From positions 23,724,871-23,788,870 of the forward strand of contig CM048557.1 in assembly GCA_026413225.1 (NCBI GenBank): a stretch of 64,000 bases of DNA, read 5' to 3'. The notes under the pieces were generated by a model that was given only the letters and a program-made list of their open reading frames with translations, made no database searches and had not been told where the DNA came from. The translations under genes were made by a program, and so were the position numbers. This document shows, piece by piece, positions 13,545 to 23,900 of the stretch (position 1 is its first letter; each line of letters begins with the position of its first letter). The stretch comes from Otis tarda. Its lineage: Eukaryota; Chordata; Aves; Otidiformes; Otididae.

Positions 13545-15060
13545 GGTAGGTAGCCTGGGAAGAATACAGAGAAATTGTCCGAGCAGCCAGGGATCAGGTT
13601 AGGATGGCTAAAGCCCTGATAGGATTAAATCCAGAAATCCAGCCAGGGAACTCAAGGGCAACAAGAAAAGCTTCTTTAGGTATGTCGGGGATAAAAGGAA
13701 GACCAGGGAAACTGCGGGGCCTCTCCGGAAGGAAACATGAGACCTGGTTACCTGGGACATAGAGAAGGCTTAAGTACTTAATGACTTTTCCCTCAGTCTT
13801 CACCAGCAAGGCCTCTAGCCATGACACCCAAGTTGTGGAAGGCAAAAGCAGAGATTGGGAGAATGAAGAACTGCCCACTGCAGCAGAAGAGCAGGTTCAG
13901 AACCATCTAAGGAGCCTGAACATGCACAAGTCCATGGGACCTGCTGAGATGCATCTGCAGGTCCTGAGGGAACTGGTGGATGAAGTTGCCAAGCCACTTT
14001 CTATCATATTTGAGAAGTCATGGCTGTCCAGTGAGTTTCCCACTGACGGGAGAAGGGGAAACATAACCCCCATTTTTAAAAAGTGAAACAAGGAAGATCT
14101 GGGGAACTACAAGCCAGTCAATCTCACCTCTGTGCCTGGCAAGATCATGAAGCAGATCCTTCTGGAAACTACACTTAGGTATATATATGGAAAATAAGGA
14201 GGTGACTGGTGACAGCCAACATGGCTTTACTAAAGGCAAATTGTGCCTGACCAGTTTGGTGGCTTTCTATGATGAGGTTACAGCATCAGTGGAGAAGGGA
14301 AGAGCAACTGACATCATCTACGTGGACTTGTGCAAGGCATTTGACACTGTTCCGCATGACATCCTTCTCTGTAAACTGGAGAGACATGGATTTGATGAAG
14401 AGACCTCTCACTGGACAAGGAATTGGCTGGATTGCCACACTCAAAGTGTTGTGATCAATGGCTCAATGTCCAAGTGGAGACCAGTAATGAGTGGCATTCC
14501 TCAGATGTCAATACTGGGACAGGCCCTGTTTAACATCTTTGTCAGCAACACAGACAGTGAGATGGAGTGCACGCTCAGCAAGTTCGTTGACGACACCAAG
14601 CTGTGCGGTGTGGTCAACAAGCTGGAGGGAAGGGATGCCATCCAGTGGGAGGGACCTTGGCAGGCTGGAGAGATGGGCCCATGCGAACCTCATGAAGTTC
14701 AACCAGGCCAAGTGCAAGGTCCTGCACCTGGGTCATGGCAATCCCAAGCACAAATACAGGCTGGGTGGAGAATGGATTGAGAGCAGCCCTGAGGAGAAGA
14801 AGGATTTGGAGGCACTAGTGGGTGAGAAGCTTAACATGAGCCAGCAATGTGCTCTTGCAGCCCAGTAAGCCAACTGCATCCTGGGCTGCATCAAAAGGAG
14901 TGTGTCCAGCAGGTCGAGGGAGGTGATTCAGCCCCTTTATTCTGCTCTCATGAGACCCCACCTGGAGTACTGCATCCAGCTCTGGAGCCTCCAACATAAG
15001 AAGTGTATGGACCTGTTGGAGCAAGTTTAGAGGAGGGCCACAAAGATTATCAGAGGCCTG
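13545..15060 (+). mobile_element. CR1 LINE ORF2 segment lacking its 3' end
   Basis: About 1.5 kb of plus-strand CR1 ORF2. It begins in the linker upstream of the reverse transcriptase (GCCTGGGAAGAATACAGAGA) and stops inside the C-terminal region at the [15 protein letters not shown] block near 15030-15060. The normal 3' UTR and octamers are missing, which is unusual because CR1 copies generally keep the 3' end. It runs straight into a minus-strand CR1 piece, so a rearrangement rather than simple insertion is likely. Confidence 0.88.
13781..14868 (+). pseudogene. CR1 reverse-transcriptase pseudogene (ORF2 fragment)
   Basis: Decayed RT domain of a CR1 ORF2, an enzyme that copies CR1 RNA at a nicked genomic target. 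Visible blocks are NITPIFKK (14057-14083), the palm motif A region [16 protein letters not shown] (about 14320-14367), a degenerate GIPQ block near 14490 and the catalytic box FVDDTKLCG (about 14583-14609). The Ala usually found in FADD is Val here but both Asp are kept. Lesions are a TGA at 14084-14086 where a Gly codon is expected, a frameshift near 14170-14190, another frameshift near 14645-14655, and a TAA at about 14866-14868 replacing a Lys codon. Not functional. Confidence 0.88.
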
Positions 15061-15455
15061 GACGACCCCCAGGTCCTTTTCTGTCGACAGCTTTCAGCCA
15101 CTCTTTCTCAGACCTGTAGGGTTGCATGGGATTGTTGTGACCCAAGTGCAGGACCTGGCAGTTAGCCTTTTTGAACCTCATACAATTGGCCTGGGCCCAT
15201 CGGTCCATCTTGTCCACGTAGAACCTTTCTACCCTCAAGCAGATCAACACTCCCATCCAACTTGGTGTCGTCTGCAAATTTACTGAGGGTGCACTCAATC
15301 CTCGCATCCAGATAATTAATAAATTTATTAAACAAAACTAGCCCCTATACTGAGCCCTGTGGAACACCACTTGTGACCGGCCACCAACTGTATTTAACTC
15401 CATTCTCCACAACTCTTTAGGCCTGGTCATTGAGCCAGTTTTTTACTCAGCAAAG
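15061..15455 (-). mobile_element. CR1 LINE fragment, minus strand (RT region)
   Basis: The minus-strand reading resembles the CR1 RT C-terminal half. The 15050-15307 frame carries [28 protein letters not shown] and QPYRSEKEWL, and further along the DNA matches the CR1 text around the catalytic box (AAATTTACTGAGGGTGCACTC). It is more diverged than the plus-strand neighbour and has no 3' UTR attached. It may belong to the same old element as the tail at 13507-13544. Confidence 0.82.
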
Positions 15456-18400
15456 AGTGAAGCTGCTTATCTTCAAATTACAAAAATTAAGTCTGATCTC
15501 CCAAAAACTACTTTTCATCAATTTTACTATCACGTCTCCTGAAAACAGCAAGTCTCAGTCAGTATTCAGAAAGCAATTGCCAGGGTCAGTGGACAGTGTG
15601 ACAGTAAGGTGTGGATTACTTTAACAATGACACATGACTGAGTGATGGAGAATGAAAATGTAATCAGTCATCAGCATCCTAACATCATGCAATACTGCTG
15701 TCTACTGCTGAATTTGTAACCTGACATTTCAGCATGCTGAATATGAGGTACTGATTTCAGCATACTTCTAAAATGTAATTCTAAAATGAGAAAGAAAAAA
15801 AGCTTGTTCTTTCCCAAATCTTCACATACCTGCTACTGCCTGTGAGCAGAAAGTAACAGAGATGTGTCATTTCTTAAGTTCACACCTCGCTTTCAGGGAA
15901 GCTCAGATTCTGCTGCTAATAAACATCGCAGTTGCATGTGTCACTTAACAGTGAAAACTTTGCAACACAGTTTATGCATTTTCACTGCCTTTTAACGGTA
16001 ATCAATGTCAATTGCCAGCTCATTATAAACGTTTCTCATAGATCATCAGAAAGGCAGTTATTGAGGGGATGGCCTTTTTTATTCCACTGAAAACCTGTTG
16101 TACATGCTATTTACTTCAATACACAAAATGTAGTCTAGAAATTAGCAGACCAAAACCATAACTATATCACACACTAATTATTTTTGCTGGAAAACTTTAC
16201 GTTTTCAATGGACATAAAACTCCCTAATGATCTGTAGCAAAGAACAATTTAGCAATGAGTGTTTCATGTAAAGGAACACTATGATTAGATCTATGGGGTT
16301 TTTTTTTGCTTTACATCACAAACCTAAAATTAAAAAAGAACTTGAAAATCATGCTATCCTTAAAATACACAGCATGACAATTGGGTAACTTTACTGAGCC
16401 CTTCACTTCATAATTATTGTGAACAGTTTTCTGTTTCATAAATGTCATTTAGGTTAGTGTTTGCTTGTTTTGGGAGGGAGTGTTGGGGTTTTTCTTAATC
16501 TAGATAAAAATTTAGGTCAATTCTTTGAACTGTGCCTCTGAGCAGCCAAGCAGGTACAGATAGAGTTGGAAAAAGAAACAAAGGTGCCTATACGAGCAGT
16601 CTCAGTGACTGACCCCACGTTGTAAATCAATCCAGTTCTATTATTTACTCCAGTTTACAAAGTCTAAACCCATTCTCTCTAGAGTTGTCCAGCAGCGGAG
16701 TGCTCAGTCATGGTTACAAAATACCTGCCCCAGCCTTAGGTATTTTGGGGAGATTTAGAAGTTGATACTTTAGGATTGTTCTATTGATTCATCAATATAT
16801 GAGGAACTCAAGGGCACTTTGGGAAATTCCCAAGCTGGGAGACTTAACTCTGTTATAATTTTTTTTTTTTTCTGGTGCAAGAACAAATCTATGTCTCAGA
16901 AGATTTAGTATTTGCTTACTTTTCACAGCAGAAGTCTGGGATTTAAAAAGCCTGGGTTCTGAGAAAGAAAATATTCTTCTTATATGACAGGTCTGTGAAA
17001 CATGTAGGTTGTAATGTGTTGTTATTGCAGTATGCTTTAGTTCAACATGCACACGATGACACAGGTCACTCACATACATCAATGGGTAGGGCTGTTCTCT
17101 TCTGACTGTTGCCTTCATTTTGGAAAAATTCCCCCTTGTTACCAAAATTCTGAAGCAGGAAGGACGTGTGCTGATAACTGGAGTAGAATATAAAGGAAAT
17201 TAAGTGAAAATAATAATCTTAATATATTTTCAGTATTTCCTCCCCCTGCGCTGCACCGCCCCCGCCCCTCCTTTTTGTATTTTTTCTGTCTCTTGAGGCA
17301 GGGGGAAAGAGAAGTCAGGTATTATTAAGCAACAGACATACTGAGTCTTACTGTCAAAGGGATAAAAATTCAGCGTCTGCTTTAAATGTGTATCATTGCA
17401 TCTACCAATCTTTTTCACTCATTTTACAGTGTAAATTAATCTTTCTGATTACTTAGTACATGTTTCTCTAGTGAGCCAGGTCTGTATGTTTCTTTTTTAA
17501 CAAACAAATATACATGTATCCATTGAAAACCATCAGTGGTGGGGTTTTGTCTGCAAAAACTGTTTTTAGTTTTTGTTTGGATTCTTTTTTTTTTAGTGGA
17601 GGGGAGTGTTAGTTTCTTTTTTGTTGTTGTTTTTGGTTTGAGTTTTTTGTGTTGGTTTTTTTTTTAAAGAAATAGTCTTAAAGCTTGGATGGAAAATAAA
17701 ATTTGGATGGATTAAAAGTATATGGTTGTACCCACATGTGGAGTATAGATGTGTATGATAGGAAAGCATTGCTGAAAGCTCAGCAGTTTTAGTAAAGTTA
17801 AACGATAAGACTCCATGTAATTTCTCCATACTTTTTGGTCTGTGTCATGATTGGCAATTCAATCTGTGTCTTTTAACCCCCAGGTTTTGCAGGGTTTCCA
17901 TTCTCTATGCATCTCTAAACTGTAGTTATGTCCTATAATTCCCTGTAGATTAATAATGGAGACTTTATATGGCATCATAAACCAGAATTCAAGAAATAAC
18001 AAAGAGCAGTTAAAAATCTAAAAGAGAGCTCTAAGGGCAACATGAAATAAGTAGCACTTATTTGTTGTTGTTTTTAGAATTAAATCATATTCCATGTGAT
18101 CGTAGTGACTTTTCAAAGCCTGTTGCTCAAACTACCAGATAAAGTTAAAATCTATAAATCTCTGTAGAATTGCTTTGGTTTTAAATGGTACTTTTGAAGG
18201 GGACTCTCCTGATTCTTCAAACCCCACAATGCTTTTCTTAGTCCTCAGCAAATTAGTCTGCTCTTTTGATAAGTAATCAATGGTTCTCGCATCTATTGTA
18301 CAACCAGAAAAAAAAGATGGTTTGATTACTGGGAAGCTGTTGGTTTGTTTGGGGTTTTTTATTATCTTTTTTTTTTTTTTAGTCTTTTTAAAAAACTGAA

Positions 18401-19378
18401 TAGAGATCTCTGTGAATTTGATGAATGTTTTCTGCTGTGGAATATGTGAATTATTGGTACTGTTCATACATTGTATTCGTATTGACAAATTCAGCATGCA
18501 ATTGCAGATGAACTCTTGGAAAACTGAAGTTTTAGAGATTAAAGATAAAGTAAAAAGTCAAGTGCAGTATGCTGAGCTTCATGCAATCCATGAACTTGGA
18601 CTTCATTTAAATAAGTAAATATATATATTGATAATCTTTTTTTTTCAGAATTGTACCATTCTCCTCTACCTTTTATCACTCACTCTTCTAATCTCACTGG
18701 ACATCTATGTGCTTCTTAAACTTGTTAAATTTTTTTTGTCCTGGTGACTGTAGTCACGGCCCATGTCTTTGGACAGAACTGCAAAGCAAAGCTGAGTGGG
18801 CCTCTGTGGTTATGGAACTGAATAAGATGATACAGCCCAAAGGTGATGGCATTTGCTTTTTCAGATTTGATGTACTTCCTAAGGCATCTTTACTCTGCAC
18901 CATCTCAGTTATTGGCTCTATGGTACTCCTGAGTTAACCAAAACAATTCGAAAAAGAGAAGAACATATTCAGGAAACAAGAAAATAGTATGAATTCTACA
19001 AGATGTTAATGCACATTTTCCATTCTTTATTTTCAATTGTGCTATTAATGAGACCTGATATTCCCACCTGGCAACTACTTAACATAAATCAAAAGAGTTT
19101 TAATTACTCCAAGAAAGATGATTGATTAGAGCTACCTTTTCTTTAATTGTATGTTTGTTCATTTAGAATCTAATACAAATTATTATTTTTCATTACTAAA
19201 TCCTTAACTAGTTTCAGATGAAGACAACCTGAAAACCGGAAAACAATATTTGTTTTACAATTATATAACCTACATGGTCTTTCTGAGCAATTCTTATCTT
19301 CATTTTGAAGTTTTTACTGCATTTCTGTTAGTTAAAATGCATTTACTGTTTCACCACATTTAATTTTTGCTTCTTCAG
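15456..19378. other. AT-rich noncoding stretch
   Basis: No recognised transposon or RNA gene. Contains T/G-rich low-complexity tracts at 17561-17667 and 18340-18396 and a T12 run near 16859-16871. Minus-strand frames at 16792-17145 and 18132-18497 have no domain resemblance and include homopolymer-encoded residues. Plus-strand frames near 18484-18618 and 18707-18937 have charged, helix-like stretches and weak splice signals, but their phases could not be reconciled with the exon candidate at 19379. Confidence 0.5.
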
Positions 19379-19457
19379 AGGCAACTTGAACTAGAAATTT
19401 TGACTTCAAAAGAACAAATTGCAAAACTTAGGACAAAACCTGATGCTTCCCAGTCAG
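19379..19457 (+). CDS. candidate internal exon, coiled-coil protein
   Basis: A 79-base block bounded by a good acceptor (TTTTTGCTTCTTCAG) and a donor (CAG|GTACTT). Only one frame is open, starting in phase 0 with R-Q-L-E-L-E-I-L and continuing through S-K-E-Q-I-A-K-L-R to P-D-A-S-Q-S, ending in phase 1. Hydrophobic residues at block positions 3, 7, 14 and 17 give a heptad-like spacing, consistent with a coiled coil. Its end phase fits the acceptor phase of the terminal-exon candidate at 28324. I do not recognise the protein. The call rests on splice signals, an open frame and phase agreement, all of which could occur by chance. Confidence 0.35.
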
Positions 19458-19817
19458 GTACTTCTATATCCTACAATATTGTAATTAGAGAGCAGAGCTG
19501 TTCCTCATACTTATGAACTAGAAAATGTGCTAAGAAAACATGTTAAAACTAAATTAAAAGGCATAGATATGAACTTCTGTGTGATTAATTTTAAAATGCA
19601 CCTATACACTTCAAAACAGATGTAAACACATAAAAAAATCCCACCCACTTCCCCCATTTCCTTTCCATCAAAAACCATCACGCATAGTGTGGCAAATACT
19701 GCAAAAGCAAATGAGTTTTCACCTCCATGGCAATGGCTCTGACCATAGAAGGCTTGTAATGCTTTGTATCTGTTCTAGTATGCATTACCATATGGTGTCC
19801 AGTTGGAGAACTACAAC

Positions 19818-19884
19818 ACGTGTGTATTTGTGTGTATATATACACATGCACACATCTATATACACATATACATGTGTACATGTA
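19818..19884. repeat. (TG/TA/CA)n imperfect microsatellite
   Basis: Alternating purine-pyrimidine DNA with GTGTGTAT, TATATATACACA, CACACA and ACATATACATGTGTACATG words. Frames across it (rich in Y, T, H, C, V) are composition artefacts. Such tracts can adopt left-handed or cruciform DNA. Confidence 0.85.
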
Positions 19885-22497
19885 ACAATTATGCACATTT
19901 TTAATGCATTACCATCTGATTCTAATGCTATATAATAATGAGAGAGATTTAGAGTCCTCTGCATGGAACTCACAGTGGTACGATCCTGAAACGATCAGCA
20001 TACTTGTTTAAATACACTCTTTTTTTTTTAAGTGTATCAGAAGCTTTTGTTAAACCTACTATTTCGTTAATGAAATATAGTGAACGTTGACCCAGAGCCA
20101 CAAAGAATGGTTACATTGTGGAAATGCTGAACCAGAACATCATAGTTTTGGGCTTTGATTTTCAGTTTCTTAACATAGCTTTCACTCCTTCTTCTGTACT
20201 ACAGTCAGTAGCTACAATCTTCCACATAGATGATACTTAAGAAGGCAATTAATTATTTTCTCATTTATGCTCTAGTTCTGAAAGAATTTATATCTATCTG
20301 TGATGAGGCTAACTGCCAGGTTCTAATGGCTTACATACATTATAAATATGACTAATGAAACTCAGGAACTTGTATTTCATATTTATAGATATCTATCAGT
20401 TCATGTGAAGGAGTTTTTCTATTGACTTCTAAATTACATATGAGAAGCTTTATTTGTCTGACAATACCTGTGACTGAAAAACAAAAAGAAAGCACTATTT
20501 TTCTCTAGGAAAAATCAGTCATGCAACTGTTTAACAGTGTACTAGTCAATTGGGTCAAAAACTTTTACCAGAATTGCTAGCTGGGAATGAAACTGAAAAG
20601 AGAAACAAATTGGATGGTCCATTATTCTGGCAGATACCTGCGAACATAAAAATATATAAGGGGAAAAAACCCACCACACGTCAGTATCAATATTAGCACA
20701 GAAGTCCATATTCACATGGAATAATGTAGAAATCAAGGTTGGTTTTGAGAGTGAGGGAGATTGAGTCTGTCCTCAAAAACTGAATTTACAAGTAAATACC
20801 ATTGGCAATTCATATTCCAGCCACATTAACTCTAAATTAATTCATCATGATTAATGTTGTTATGATGAATATTAAAGACATTAACAATGATTAACCTATT
20901 TATTGCAGCATCTCGCTGACTGGGATAATATTTTGTAATACTGGCACTAGCATTGTGCATCTGTCTTTGCTATTTATGTAGACATAGATGCAGAATAATC
21001 TACAGGACAACTGCTACAGCTTTAAAAATGTAGGCTTCATGAGCTTGGCTGTGTCTGTGCATGACTGCAAATTCACTGGCACATGCCAACAGGCTTAGTG
21101 AATGCCAGATTAGTTTATGTTTCTTCATTTTGTAAGCTTATGTTATTACATAGCAATATATTTTCGTTCCTGAATATAGACTAACTACTCAGAAGTGATG
21201 GACTTAATTTATATACTTTAGCTGTATTTTCCAAGACTGATATTAAAAAAAAAAGTTACATGCAAATCAATAATTCTCTTTATTCACATTGCTCACCATT
21301 GGATTCTAAGAGATACTTTAACCTCTTTGAAGTTATCTAATCCACTCAATAAGACTATTAGATACAGAGAAAGTTAGAGGCATATATAACTCTGCAAGAC
21401 CGATATCTGAAACTCAAAAGTACATGGTATCTTGCATAAGAATGGAATAAATATCCACTCTAAATGACAGTGAAAGTTTAACTACATTCCAAATCCTCCA
21501 CTTTCTAGAGGAAAAGATACTGTGCTTTTTCAATTGTAGTAATACTTAGAAAACAGCTGACTTTTTGCATTTTCAGAGATTGTACAAATACGAAGGACTT
21601 AAACTCCATTAACATATTTCTAATAGAAATTAGTCACAGAGACATGATTCTTCTAAAACAAATAAATATAAAGAACAAAATATTTTCCTCTCTGTTCTTT
21701 CAAAAGAAATATTGTAAGAATTTGACATAGAAACAAACAAACCTTATTCATGAATTAAATAATTCAAGAAAATCTAACAAGTGGCTGGTCATTAAGTAGA
21801 TGAAATCTAATGATAGAATTGGAATTAGTTCTGTTGAGCATCAGGAAAAACATAGCATGTATTGTGGCTTACCATTTCAGTAATTAAAAGTGATTTGGAG
21901 GGAAGGAAGTAGTGCAATATGGCAAAATAAATGTCTGCTCTTTCATATGAAGGAATAATTAGACAGGTGCTCTAGACAATTTTGAAAACTGGAGAGTTGG
22001 GGAGAGTTGTTTGTTCATTTGCTTCTTGATATAGGATTCAAAATTTGCCAAATATATTGTTAAATTATAGCTTTCCTTGTTTTCTTCAGCTTTAATTTAG
22101 AAGTCTAATAATTACAGACCCAAGTTTACAAGCATACTAGAGTTAACGCATGTTCCATTAAACAATTGCATTATTTTTAAGTGGAAGGAGTTATAAATTT
22201 ACAGGTGCAATTTTAAGGATATCTTCTGCTAGCTCCAGATGTTTTAAATCTACAGTCTAAATTCTTCAAGAAAAACAAATTCCTGAAAGACAGTAAAAGA
22301 GTCCCTTAGTGTGCTTGAGTGTATCCTTCCTGTATTAGGTGAGTAATCCCTTGACACTGCTCCCACAAACCACTCAACATCAGATATGAGAAAGTACAGA
22401 AGATACTGAAATCTATTTCTAGTATGACATTATTATCCTACTGCATGAAGCATAGAGGTGATCCATGTCTAAGAGGTGTCTTAAAGTATTACTCTTC
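19885..22497. other. AT-rich noncoding stretch
   Basis: No gene, transposon or RNA gene is recognised. There is an 8-base inverted repeat TTCATCAT...ATGATGAA near 20840-20868. Frames are short. If the exon pair 19379/28324 is real, this is intron. Confidence 0.55.
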
Positions 22498-22502
22498 ACG
22501 TA
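22498..22502. repeat. target-site duplication ACGTA (left)
   Basis: It is identical to 23642-23646 and directly abuts the TG and CA ends of the LTR. This fixes the exact insertion boundaries. Confidence 0.93.
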
Positions 22503-23641
22503 TGTCCTGTTTTTGTTTAGTGAGGGGGGGCTACAGTGCATCTTCTGTAAGAAGCTACTAGAAATTGCTCCCCTTTGTTCAGTGGACTTCGCTGGGCCTA
22601 GGGCGGACCTGCTGCCGGCCAAGGCCAAGCCAATTGGTAGTAGAATGTTCTGTGATAACGCCTCTGTGAATATGTATTTAAGAAGGGGAAAAACAGATAA
22701 AAAAAGAAGAGAAGATGTGAACAAACAGAAGCAGAGGCAGAGACGGGGAGGCGCGAGCCTTGTGCACCTTGCGGCCCTCACCCTCTGGCCTCCCGCCAGG
22801 CAGCCAACTGGGCCCAACTCGGCCCAGCCCAGCTGCAAGAAGTGGAGAGGAGATGGATGGTGTGAAGAGAATCTGAAAGGTGTCTGCCTGCCTGTTGTGA
22901 AGAATTTCATGTGAGAGGAACGGCTGCAGACACCAAGGTCAGTGAAGAAGGAGGGGAGGAGTAATGCTGCTCCTTGCCAAGATTCCCCTGCAGCCCGTGG
23001 TGCAGCCCGTGGTGAGGCAGGTTGTCCCCCTGAAGCCCATGGAGGTCCATGGAGAAGCAGAGATCCACCTGCAGCCAATGGAGGACCCCATGCTGGAGCA
23101 GGTGGATGCCTGAAGGAGGCTGTGGGCCGTGGAGGGCCTGCACTTGGGGCAGCTGTTCTGGAGGGACTGCACCCTGTGGAAAATGACCCACTCCGGAGCA
23201 GTTTCATGAAGAACTGTAGCCTGTGGGAGGGACCCCACGAAGGAGCAGGGGAGGAATGTGAGGAGTTCTTCCCCTGAGGAGGAAGAAGCTGTGTAAAACA
23301 ATGTGTGATGAACCCCCATGCCCTCTTTCGCCCTGTGCCGCTCGGCAGTGGGGGGCGGGGGGGGGTAGAGATAATGTTAAGCCCGGGAAGAGGGAGGAGT
23401 GAGGGGAAGTTATCTTGTTCTCTTTCTCATTATCCTGCTTTGGTTTTAATAATAAACTAAAAGTTTTCCCCAAGTCGAGTATCTTTTGCTCGTAATTGTA
23501 ACTTTAAGGATCTCCTTCTGTTCTTATTTCAAACCTCGAACATTTTTTTTTCTTAAATTATCTCTCCCTATTCTCTCAGAGGGCGGAGGGAATGAGAGAC
23601 AGACTGCATAGTCTGTTCCTGATCGGGGCTAAACTATGACA
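22503..23641 (+). mobile_element. ERV solo LTR, copy 1 (TGTCSTGG family)
   Basis: A 1,139-base element starting TGTCCTGTTTTTGTTTAGTG and ending CTAAACTATGACA, so TG...CA ended. It is flanked by perfect 5-bp target duplications ACGTA at 22498-22502 and 23642-23646. A TATTTAAG promoter-like box lies near 22673 and the poly(A) signal AATAAA at 23451-23456, giving plus-strand sense. It is GC-rich in the middle (22740-23340). Three further copies occur in the window. A 5-bp duplication fits ERVL-type elements in general knowledge. No internal retroviral genes accompany it, so it is a recombined solo LTR. Open frames inside, including a 262-codon antisense one, are not genes of this DNA. Confidence 0.93.
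23451..23456 (+). promoter_or_regulatory. poly(A) signal AATAAA in LTR copy 1
   Basis: A canonical hexamer near the sense 3' end. It is shared by copies 3 and 4 as TTTATT in the opposite orientation (about 41316 and 58145) and marks the likely end of R. Confidence 0.7.
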
Positions 23642-23646
23642 ACGTA
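23642..23646. repeat. target-site duplication ACGTA (right)
   Basis: Right-hand copy of the 5-bp duplication flanking LTR copy 1. Confidence 0.93.
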
Positions 23647-23900
23647 GTCCCTCTAGAGTTTAACTAGCATCATTGCTTCAAGGGAAGTTTTTTTAGATGA
23701 TCTAGAAGGATATAGTTTTTACGGCTTTTTTTTCACACAGAACATTTTAATAATGTGAAATGAAAGAATTGCCTGACTTATCTCAGAATCAGCAGCTCAC
23801 TGTGCACTGTGCACTTGTTTAACAGCATGAACTTTAAGTGAAAAATAAGAAATCCAAACATTTTTTCATTCGTTTCCTTCACCCACTACTTTGCCTTTTT

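Noticed and set aside
16792..17145. 117-codon minus-strand frame
   Set aside because: No domain, no repeat family, K-run from a T homopolymer, no splice or promoter support.
18484..18618. Charged frame EVLEIKDKVKSQVQYAEL followed by a stop
   Set aside because: The acceptor is poor and the possible donor at the end (AA|GTAAAT) gives no consistent join.
18707..18937. Frame with helix-like TELQSKAEWASVVMELNKMI
   Set aside because: It looks exon-like, but no acceptor/donor pair gives a phase compatible with the 19379 exon and no family is recognised.
19678..19973. Overlapping frames rich in Y, H, T, C and V on both strands
   Set aside because: Products of the alternating TG/TA/CA microsatellite.
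22419..23207. 262-codon minus-strand frame, one of the longest in the window
   Set aside because: It runs antisense across solo LTR copy 1 and past its boundary into unrelated flank. The length is explained by the GC-rich, stop-poor LTR core.
22503..23641. Full-length endogenous retrovirus
   Set aside because: No second LTR in the same orientation with matching flanks and no gag, pol or env text between LTR copies. Each copy has its own target duplication or ends.
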